Assembly (NCBI GenBank): GCA_002179805.1
Contig: NAVB01000190.1
Coordinates: 1-33,725, forward strand
From: Acanthamoeba lenticulata
Lineage: Eukaryota; Discosea; Longamoebia; Acanthamoebidae
Length of the DNA: 33,725 nucleotides
Direction of reading: 5' to 3'
Part shown: positions 24,395 through 32,092 of the stretch, piece by piece
How the letters are laid out: the number at the start of each line of letters is the position of its first letter
Position numbering within the stretch: the stretch's first letter is position 1
The notes under the pieces: generated by a model
Database searches by the model: none
Told to the model about the DNA's origin: nothing
The model's input: only the letters and a program-made list of their open reading frames with translations
Position numbers and translations under genes: made by a program

Positions 24395-26190
24395 CTAACC
24401 GTTGTACTCACCGCCATAGCCGCCATATCCGCCGCCCGGGGGCATGCCGCCGTAGCCGCCGCCATAGTGAGGCGGGGGAGGCGCGCCATAGCCGCCGCCC
24501 GGCGGGGGATAGCCTCCGTAGCCGGGGTAGGCCGGCTGCTGCGGCATGTTCCACGGCAGTGGCGTGGTGTAGTCCCTGTTGGGCGTGTGAGCAGAGGAGA
24601 GAGAGAGAGAGAGAGAAGAAAGGGTGTCAGCATTTTCAAGAAATCAACGTGTTCACACAAAAGGCGCTCTGCGCGCGCCGCACCTGGCCGAGGCGGAATT
24701 GTGTTTGATGGTGAGCTGCTGGAGGTGGGAGTATTGGATGTAGAGGGTGAGGGGCAAGATGGGGTCCGTGCCCACGTAGACCGTCTTGCCGTTCAAGTAC
24801 TGCAGGGCTGTCTGCGCGGCCACCGGCGACTGGTACTGTACAAGAGCCTGCAGTCCTGTACGTTGTTCAACCCCAATCCCGCGTCAGTTCAGTGCATTCG
24901 TGCGGAGAAGATGAGTGAAGAAGCGAACCGTTTTTGTTGATGACGACGATCCTCTCGATGAAACCGTAGGACGAGAAGATCTGCCACACAATGTCGGCCG
25001 TGATCGGAATCACCGGGTCCGACTCCGTCTAGGACGAGAGAGAGAGAGAGGGAGACGTGAGTCAGAGCCAACACCTTTGAAGGGAAGAAAAAGAAAAAGA
25101 AAGTACCGAGAGGGTGATGAGAAGGACGCGGTTGATGGAGGAGCTGGACGTGTTGAGGGCCTGGTGGCGCGAGAAGCGCATGTAGACCTTGCGGCCGCGG
25201 ATGAGGGGCTGGGTGTTGATGTAGAAGTTGGACATCAGGATGGCGCCGGCCAGGTCCCGGAACTCGAGGAGGGCCTGGTTCTTGGTCGCCATCATGACCA
25301 CCTTCTCGACGGCGCCAAAGGGCGTGGCGAGCTCGATCATGTCCTCCTGCGTGATCTCCGATGTCACGTTGCGGAAGTGGATGACCTTGGAGGGCGGGTC
25401 CTCAGCCAAGCTCTCCGGTAGGGGCTCCTGCGGCGCGGCGGGCGCGGCCGGTGCGGCGGCGGGAGCGGCAGCGGGCATGGCCTGGTGATGGTGCGCCTGC
25501 TGGTGCTGGTGGTGCGCCTGCTGGTGGTGATGGGCCTGGTGGGCCGAGTAGTCATAAGCCGCGGCCGCTTGCGCGTAGGCTGCCGGGTCATAGGCGCCGT
25601 AGGCACCCGCTGCGGCAGCGTGATGGGCGTCTTTAAGGATGTTCGATCGAAGGATGAACAATGATCCATGCGACGATGGTAAAAGGTAGAGTTAGAATTG
25701 GAAATGAGAAGGGAAAGTATAATGGCTTCAAGATCAAGCGCGATTAGCTCGTACCATACTCGGTGCGGGTACGCTTGGCGCTAGAAGCCGCATCGTGATC
25801 ACTGGTTGGGTACCCAGACGCGTCGTAGCCAGCTTGATGGCCATACCCAGCGTACGCTGAGGCGTCTGTGCCAGGGTGTGCGCTGTGATCGGCCTGAGTC
25901 TCTTCATAAGGGCGCTTCGTGCCCGTCGCCGAAGATTCTGTTGGTGCCGGGGCAGACTCGGCAGATGTTGCCGAATCAGAGGAAGATGCGGAATCATTTG
26001 TTGAAGAATTCCCATCATCGACTGCAGGAGCGGCCGCTGTGGCAGCCGCGGTGGCAGTCGTATCTTGCGGCGCATCCCCCGCGCTGGAAGTCGTCGACTC
26101 TTCAGGCGCCTCAGCCCCCACTCCAGGGGCAGCCGACACCAAGACCTGCGACGTCGCAGCAGATGCTTCACCCTCCTGCTGGTGCTCCAT
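24395..26190 (-). CDS. PTB/hnRNP L-like RNA-binding protein with two RRMs
   Basis: Probable regulator of splicing or mRNA fate. Exons 26190-25755, 25630-25107, 25028-24929, 24855-24684 and 24575-24395 give 470 residues. The N-terminal ~145 residues are Ser/Thr/Ala-rich and acidic, with a basic TKRPYEE motif. An Ala/His/Gln tract with repeated HHQQAHH follows. RRM1 reads VIHFRNVTSEITQEDMIEL, with KNQALLEF and GRKVYMRFSRHQ. RRM2 includes VWQIFSSYGFIERIVVINKN and LQALVQYQSPVAAQTAL, then IQYSHLQQL and RDYTTPLPW, all characteristic of PTB RRM1-RRM2. The C-terminus is Gly/Tyr/Pro-rich and disordered, ending EYNG. Animal PTB has four RRMs; the second pair is absent. An alternative 3' end may extend it to 23841. 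Confidence 0.87.
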
Positions 26191-26360
26191 TCTCGGCTGA
26201 ATTAGATACTCGCGCCACAATTCGCAGGCACTGAAGAAGTGCCGAAAAAGAGGAAAAGGAAATACGGGGTGCAAGAAATTGTGAAGCAAAGAAAAAGAGA
26301 GCAAAATCAAATCGAGAGGATTTACAACGGACCTTGAATTCGCAACCCATCTTCTTGGCC
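26191..26360. promoter_or_regulatory. Divergent promoter region
   Basis: 170 bp between the start codons of the PTB-like gene (minus) and the NUFIP1-like gene (plus), so it serves both. It is A-rich near the centre (GAAAAAGAGGAAAAGGAAA; AAAGAAAAAGAGAG). No specific site is assigned. Confidence 0.5.
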
Positions 26361-28205
26361 ATGTCGAACCAGCCGCCCAACCCCGGAGACAACTCTGGTG
26401 CCGGCTATACGCCAATGCCCCTGCCTATGCCGTTGCCAATGCCTCTACCCATGCCCCTCCCGATGCCGCCCACAAGCGGAGCACAGTCCCCTACAAGTGG
26501 GTCTTCTTGGGGCTTCTATCCAACGCCGGGCGCGCCTCAAGTCTACTACCCAAGCACGGGGCCTCGGGGCGGCCATCGGGGCCGAGGTGGGCAGTCGTCT
26601 GGCGGTGGCGGGCAGAGAGGTCGCGGACGCGGGGGCGGCGGTCAGCGGGGTGGAGGCCGGGGCGGAGCCGACGCCTCAGGTGAAGGTCGCAGCACCAAAG
26701 ACGATAGAGAGGGGTACGGAGCCCTCTCGGGACTTCTGTGGGGCTCTATGACGTGACCTCACCACGGGGCGACCAGGCGCTCGAAGCTGCCCATGTTCCA
26801 GGTCCCTCGGCTCGAGACGCCCGAGGAGATCGCGGCCTACATCGCTGAGCGCAAGCGCAAGTTCCCCACCAAGGAAATCGTCAGCAAGAAGGTGCGGATG
26901 GTGGGCATGGATGGTCGTTGGTGCTCCTAGGGGGCGCACAGGTCTGACCCCAACACGCTTGCTTGCGTGCCGGCCCCAGATGGATGAAATGGCCAAGCGA
27001 GGCGAGCATGGCCGCGGCCGAGGCCGGGGCAGAGGCCGAGGCGGACGTGGCGGCCGAGGTGGACGCGGCGGTCCGCGGGGTGGTCGTGGCGGGCGCTACG
27101 GTGGCCACCGTAGCCACTACGGCGACCGAGACGCCTACGACAACGATGAGGGCGACGAGGGCGACGATGGCGACGCCCACCATGGTGCCACAGCGGTGGA
27201 CGGCGAAGCTGCCGCGGCAGTGCCAGCCCCAGCGGCCACTGACCAGGGCGTCAGCGGTGCGGCGGCCAAGAGCGCCGAGCAGGACAAGAAAGAAAAAAAG
27301 GAAAAGGAAAAGAAGGACGAAGAGCCGGCGGGCATCTTGGGTGATCTGCTCGCCGCCTATGGAGATGACGACAGCGACAACGAGGAGGCGGAGGCACAGG
27401 AAGAACAAGTAGCACAGAAGTCGGAGCCAGTCCCGCCACCACAAGCAGAAGTGAAGGAGCCCATGGACGACGATAGTGCCGGGGTAGAGGAGCAGTCCAG
27501 GTAGGCAATCAATCGATCCATCGCCCCCCTCCTATCCTCCCGAGACGCTTACAAGAGGGCGCATGTGTGTGTCTTGCGTGGCGGAGTAGCGGTGCGGCGT
27601 CGGCGCCCGCGGCCGTCGTGGCCGAGCACGCCGCGCCACTCGTGGAGCAAGAGGTCGCCGCTCCCGCGCCGCAGCGCAAGCGGCCGCTGGAGGCCCGGGC
27701 CAACCGGCCGCCGCGGGAGCCCCACCCCAAGAAGCAAAAGAAGTCGCTCATGTCCAAGGTCGAGCCCGCCCTGCCCCGCAAGCAATTTGTCATTGGCTTG
27801 TGTTGGCTGACCCTTTTCCTTTGCGCCCTTGTACAGCTGCTCAAGAACGACATGAAGACGGAGCGGGAGGTCATGATGCAGTGCATCAACTTCTTTGTCG
27901 AGCAAAACTTCTTCCAGGGTCCGGCTCGTGGCGACGTTGACCGAGAAGACGAGGAAGACGAAGAAGAAGAGGAAGAGGAGCAGAAACACGAGGCTTCGTC
28001 TTCAGCAGCCAGCGACAACGATGATGAAGAGGAGGAGGAAGTCCAGGCTGACGTTGGGCAACTGGACAAGGAAGGAAAGAAGAAAGAGGAGGACAGCGAT
28101 GGGGAAGAAGAGGAAGGAGAAGCAGAAGAACATACGGAAAAGGAGCCTGCGGCCGCCGCCAGCTCACCCTCCAGCCGCTCGCATTCAACCTGCATCTTGT
28201 CGTGA
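26361..28205 (+). CDS. NUFIP1: NUFIP1-like (Rsa1-type) snoRNP assembly factor
   Basis: NUFIP1/Rsa1 acts with the R2TP/HSP90 machinery in box C/D snoRNP assembly. Exons 26361-26713, 26777-26891, 26980-27500, 27590-27788 and 27837-28205 give 518 residues. The N-terminus contains a Met/Pro/Leu repeat (units of PMPL) and an RGG-rich region. The diagnostic NUFIP1 core is LETPEEIAAYIAERKRKFPT, split from a second long RGG block by intron 2. After a Lys/Glu-rich stretch, LLKNDMKTEREVMMQCINFF matches the C-terminal helix region of the family, where the animal protein reads similarly. The tail is very acidic (runs of Glu/Asp). No C2H2 finger like that of human NUFIP1 was found. The exon 4 acceptor is ambiguous by 3 nt. 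Confidence 0.8.
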
Positions 28206-28429
28206 GCCCCCTGCTTTTATTATTTTTAAAAATTACAAAAAAGAAAAAGAAAAGAAAATGGTCGGCACAAAAGCCGCAACGGAACGGAAGAGGCAGAAGT
28301 GGCAACCGGTGGCGGAGACCAGCTCCCCGCGAAACCACACAGATAGACGGCACATCTGTTGTGTTTTGGTGTGATTTTTATGGTTCGATAGTGGCAGACC
28401 AAGTGTGATTTCTTCATATCTTGCACAAG

Positions 28430-29451
28430 ATGTTCGGCATTCTCAACATCTGCTGTTCAATATGCAAGAAAGCTCATTATTTTTGCATCTTCATCGGTCT
28501 CGCCATGTGGATCCTCTCATTCATCCTCTTCCTCACCCTCTTCATCAACCTCATCCAAGTCGCTGTGCTCAAGTCCAAGTACGAGGAAGTGGACACCTGC
28601 CTTATCATCGACCAAACCTACGAGCGTGAGACTTGCACGGGCAGTGGCTGTACGCTCCTTTCGTCTGATTCATTTTTACTTTTTATTAATGTGCCGAAAT
28701 CAGGCCACTACCTGTACCTGCCCATCCTGCTGGTGCAGTTCACGATCGACTGCTCTGAGGGCTCGGCCAACTGCACAAACGGCAAACAAAACATCACCGT
28801 ACGCCCTCTTTTCCTCGCGTGTGACACGCACGCTCGCTCGCTGACTTTCTTTGCGTCGCCGCATCCGACACAGGCCAAAGCCTTTGAGGAGCCCGACCCA
28901 ACGTGGTACACCGGGCCCGACACGATGCAGCAGTACTTCCGGCACTACCCCACCGGCACGGAGCACATCTGCTACTACGAGAAGGACCAGTGCGTGCCCC
29001 ACTTTCTCCTCCCTCATGCGCGCAGCTGTGGCTCACGCGCGTGCGCGTGTGGACGTGCTGCAGCGTCGACAAGGCGGTAATGACCAACAACGCGCGATTC
29101 TTCGGGCTGTCGACCCTCCTCCGTTTCATCTTCATGATTGTGTTCGTCGTCGTGGGCGCCGGCCTCGCCTTCTTTGGCTACAAGCGGTACGACTTCTTCG
29201 ACTATCGTCATTATCGTCATCAATACGATGTGTGCATGACAATCATTATCATCAACAATGTGCGCAGATACTTGAAGAAGAAGGCCAAGGCCGAGATGAA
29301 GGAGCTGAAGAAGAGTGGCAAGATCGGCAAGGCACAGGCCAAGTACGGCACCTTTCAAAAGAAGAAGGAGCAGGCCAAGTCGGGCAAGAAGAAGCTGGGC
29401 AAAGTGGGCAAGGCCAAGAAGCTCGGCAAGATGGTGATGGAGGTGGCCTAA
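28430..29451 (+). CDS. Two-pass membrane protein with cysteine-rich ectodomain and Lys-rich tail
   Basis: Family not recognised. Exons 28430-28649, 28704-28798, 28874-28993, 29026-29186 and 29268-29451 give 259 residues. A short Cys-rich N-terminus (ILNICCSICKKAHYF) precedes TM1 (about residues 17-45). The loop of roughly 110 residues contains several Cys, possible N-glycosylation sites (NCTNGKQNIT) and YFRHYPTGTEHICYYEKDQC. TM2 (LRFIFMIVFVVVGAGLAFFG) is followed by a cytosolic tail of about 60 residues with repeated Lys-Lys-Gly motifs (SGKKKLGKVGKAKKLGK). Topology resembles auxiliary channel subunits such as KCNMB (two TMs, Cys-paired loop), but I see no convincing sequence match. The tail could bind acidic lipids. 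Confidence 0.72.
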
Positions 29452-29731
29452 GCAGGGCACGACTGCGGCCCGTAGCGGTGGTGGCTCCCGCGAGCGGCTG
29501 CTCTTGTAAGTATCATACGTCCACATCGCCCGCCAGTCGAGGGCGCGAAAGGGCGCCATCATCACCGTCTTTGTCATCTTTGTTCATATGGACAGCGATG
29601 CTGACGGTGGACGGCGAGGAGGAGGAGGGACCAAGTGCTGCTCTCTCCTTCAAGGAGGCTCGCGTCTCTCCTCTTGTCTTGTTTTGTTTCATAAAGAGCA
29701 AGTTTAGACTGAAAGGGTTGATGTCCTTTGT

Positions 29732-29734
29732 CCG
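29732..29734 (+). repeat. Apparent target-site duplication, left copy
   Basis: CCG immediately before the left terminal inverted repeat of element 2, matched by CCG at 31737-31739. The repeat itself begins CCG, so the boundary could slide by a base or two. Confidence 0.5.
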
Positions 29735-29758
29735 CCGTCCGGAGCACTGCTCTGTGCG
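29735..29758 (+). repeat. Left terminal inverted repeat of element 2
   Basis: 24 bp starting CCGTCCGGAGCACTGCTCTG, identical to the reverse complement of 31713-31736. A weaker inverted match continues inward to about 29800. Confidence 0.92.
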
Positions 29759-29935
29759 CGAACAGTTTTTTTCGGTTTTGACCGCTCAAAAGCGCACAAA
29801 ACTGTTGTCGCCCACACGAGGGCTGTGCAAAAGCGCGCAAAAGTGAGCGGAAGTGAACAAAATGCACGGGGGAACAGGTCACGGTGACAAATAAATAGGT
29901 GGAGGAGAGTCAAACTCTTTGTCTCGGCCTCACAC

Positions 29936-31589
29936 ATGTCTTCCAACACCATCTGCCCCTTCTGCGACATCCCCATCAGTCTGATCAAGTTGGCAATCCA
30001 CTTCCCTCACTGCTACGTTGAATATTGTGAGCTGAACAGGGTCACTCCACTGTGCACCTGTTCAACTTGTGGTGGTCGACAAACCCACCACTGTGCTTGC
30101 TCTCCATCCTCCACAACCTCTTCAGCCTCTTCAACCACCACACCTGAGGACTCTTCAACCTCTCAGCCTCCTTCACCACTTCTTGCATCTCCCACACCTC
30201 CACGAGAGAAGAAGAGGAAGGCAGACCATCCCATCACACAACCTGACCCTTCCGACCTCACTCCTGCACAGCTCACTGGCAAGAGATGCCTCCTCTGCAA
30301 CACCAAATGCAGCCCGAAGTCAGCAGGAATTCCCCACATCAACATTGGCAACTACTGAAAGGTTCTCCTTTGCAGGAAAGGACACCTGAACAAGGAGGAG
30401 GACCAGGACACTGTTCAACACCTCCTCACCCAACTGCTCAACAAGGTGAGGACAGATGGAGATGGCCACATCAACAGCTTCACCAACAGCTCTGAAGATG
30501 AGGCACTTGAAGATGGCCAAGACAGTGCTGGCACGTGTGCTGGATTCTTGGTGACAGCTGGCGAGAAATCATGTGGGCGACGGACAGACGGCTTGTTGTT
30601 CACTGTGGAAGAGAAGAAGAGGCACTTTTGTTGTCCTTCCCATCTCTTGCGCTATTTGAACGTCAACAATGGTGCAAAAGGTAAAACCCTTCGTGGCAGC
30701 AGCCAAAATTAAAGGTAAATAAAACTTACTTCTTTTTTTTCGCCAAGTGGACGACTTGATGGCACACATCCCACAAGCAGACCGTCGTGAACTGCTGGGA
30801 GTCTCTCCAGAGGGCTTTGACAACCTACTTCAGCTCTACACTGCACATCTACAGCTGTCTTCAGCTTGTTCACCAACACTTTCCCCCACGACACAATTAC
30901 TTTTAATTTTATTATTTTTACGGCATTATCCCATTGACCTCTTCTTCGCCTTCACCTTTCACATCACAAAGTCACAAGTTCAGCGTGTTCATAAGCGATT
31001 GTTGTCTTGGCTCTATGACACTCTTCAGCCCCAGCTTTCTTTGGGCTCTTTCCAATTCCAACAGCACACTGGTGTCTTCTTGTGTGGTCGCCTCTTCACA
31101 TGGATCTTTGATGCCACTGAACAGCCTATCCTCTCTCCTTCCAACTCCACCTTTGACTTTCGCTTTTATTCAGCTAAAAAAGGCAAACACACCATCACCA
31201 TCCTCCTCATCATTGCTTTTGACAGCACCATCCTTCACCTCTCTCCATCTTACCCTGGATCCCACCACGACCGACAGCTTGCCCATGAGTCCAAAGCTGA
31301 CTGGTATCTTCACCTTCATGAGTCCGAATGGGGGCTTGGTGACAACGGGTTTGACGGCCTAGATGATGAAGGCTGGCGTCTCTTGACTCCTCCACGAGAA
31401 CGAGACCACACCTACAAGGCCATTGCTCACTACCGGATCCGTGTTGAACAAGTGATTGAGGAAGTCAAGAACTTCCGTGTGTGCCGTGAACAGCTGCGTG
31501 TGCCCTGTGGGGTTGATGAAGAGCAACTTCTCCTCTTTCATCATCAAGTGTATACAGTTGTGAGTGTTTTTGTCAACAATTACCGCTGA
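29936..31589 (+). CDS. Harbinger-like transposase with fused Cys/His-rich N-terminal module
   Basis: Predicted 509-residue protein in three exons: 29936-30318, 30376-30680, 30748-31589. The first frame ends at a TGA (30356), but that codon lies in a 57-nt GTCAGC...TTGCAG intron whose length is a multiple of three. The second intron (67 nt, GTAAAA...CCAAG) joins in phase 1 to the catalytic exon, where no ATG starts the frame before 30759. The N-terminus has CPFC-x11-HFPHC and then CTCSTCGGRQTHHCAC, a Ser/Thr/Pro linker, CLLCNTKC, and HFCCPSHLLRYL: probable zinc-binding DNA recognition. The DDE domain shows WIFDATEQ (Asp), YPGSHHDR, LGDNGFDG (Asp) and RVEQVIEEVKN (Glu). The element 1 transposase is homologous to the DDE part only. 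Confidence 0.82.
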
Positions 31590-31712
31590 CGGCTGTGTGC
31601 CCGCACCAGTTTGATCACTTTTGCACGAGCAAAAAAAAACTTCTCGCCAGCCGCGCACAGCCTGAGCGCTTTCGAGCGATCAAAACTGAAAAAAACCAAA
31701 AAAAACCATTCC

Positions 31713-31736
31713 CGCACAGAGCAGTGCTCCGGACGG
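31713..31736 (-). repeat. Right terminal inverted repeat of element 2
   Basis: The reverse complement is identical over 24 bp to 29735-29758. Confidence 0.92.
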
Positions 31737-31739
31737 CCG
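31737..31739 (+). repeat. Apparent target-site duplication, right copy
   Basis: CCG directly after the right inverted repeat, the same trinucleotide as at 29732-29734. Confidence 0.5.
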
Positions 31740-32092
31740 TCCTTTTCTGCTTCGCTTAAATGAACACTTCAGCTTTTTTTCTCAGTAAAAAAAAACCCAG
31801 ACTGGCTGCATCATGTGAGATGCTGCAACAGCACAACAGACTGTTGACCCTTACTGGAAGAAAGAAAGCTTGCCAAGGGGTGTGCCACAAAGGCACGTGA
31901 GGTATTCCTAGCATAACCACCACCTTTGATTTAATCAAGAATCAACAGAGAATAAAAGTAATTCTGAAGAACTTTTCCCCGCCGTTGGCTGCGCATAAAA
32001 CGTGCACACCTCCGCCGCCAGTTTTGTCCACCACCACCACCAACAACAACAACCACCACCAGTCTTTCACCACAAGTCTCTCTTTCTTTCCC
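31740..32092. promoter_or_regulatory. Gap and probable promoter upstream of the BAHD-like gene
   Basis: About 350 bp between element 2 and the acyltransferase start codon. It contains a run of A (about 31787-31795), a TATA-like CATAAAACG at 31994-32002 (about 95 bp before the ATG), and a CCACCACCAACAACAACAAC-type run just before the start codon. No coding signal was recognised. Confidence 0.4.

Larger units (their letters stand above)
29735..31736 (+). mobile_element. Complete Harbinger/IS5-like DNA transposon (element 2)
   Basis: A 2002-bp element bounded by perfect 24-bp terminal inverted repeats (starting CCGTCCGGAGCACTGCTCTG), which extend imperfectly for another ~40 bp (TTTTGACCGCTCAAAAGCGC against TTTTGATCGCTCGAAAGCGC). 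CCG trinucleotides flank it as an apparent target duplication. Inside is a single spliced gene for a Cys/His-rich module plus DDE transposase with an open frame. Intact repeats and frame suggest recent, possibly still competent, insertion. Composition is near-balanced, between element 1 and the host genes. Confidence 0.9.

Noticed and set aside
24597..24620. GAGAGA tracts (also near 25030) as regulatory GAGA sites
   Set aside because: They lie inside introns of the PTB-like gene on the minus strand, where they form TC-rich splice-acceptor tracts.
27509..28353. Minus-strand Ser/Leu/Pro-rich frames opposite the NUFIP1-like 3' exons
   Set aside because: The reverse complement of Glu/Asp/Lys-rich coding sequence naturally yields long Ser/Leu/Phe frames; the sense strand has the family motif.
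28430..29451. Assignment as a KCNMB potassium-channel beta subunit
   Set aside because: Only topology and a few Cys/Tyr positions agree, which is insufficient for a name.
30356..30358. Stop-codon readthrough (selenocysteine or recoded TGA) in the element 2 gene
   Set aside because: A 57-nt intron with a GT donor and a polypyrimidine-CAG acceptor removes the TGA and preserves frame, which is simpler. All host genes use ordinary stops.
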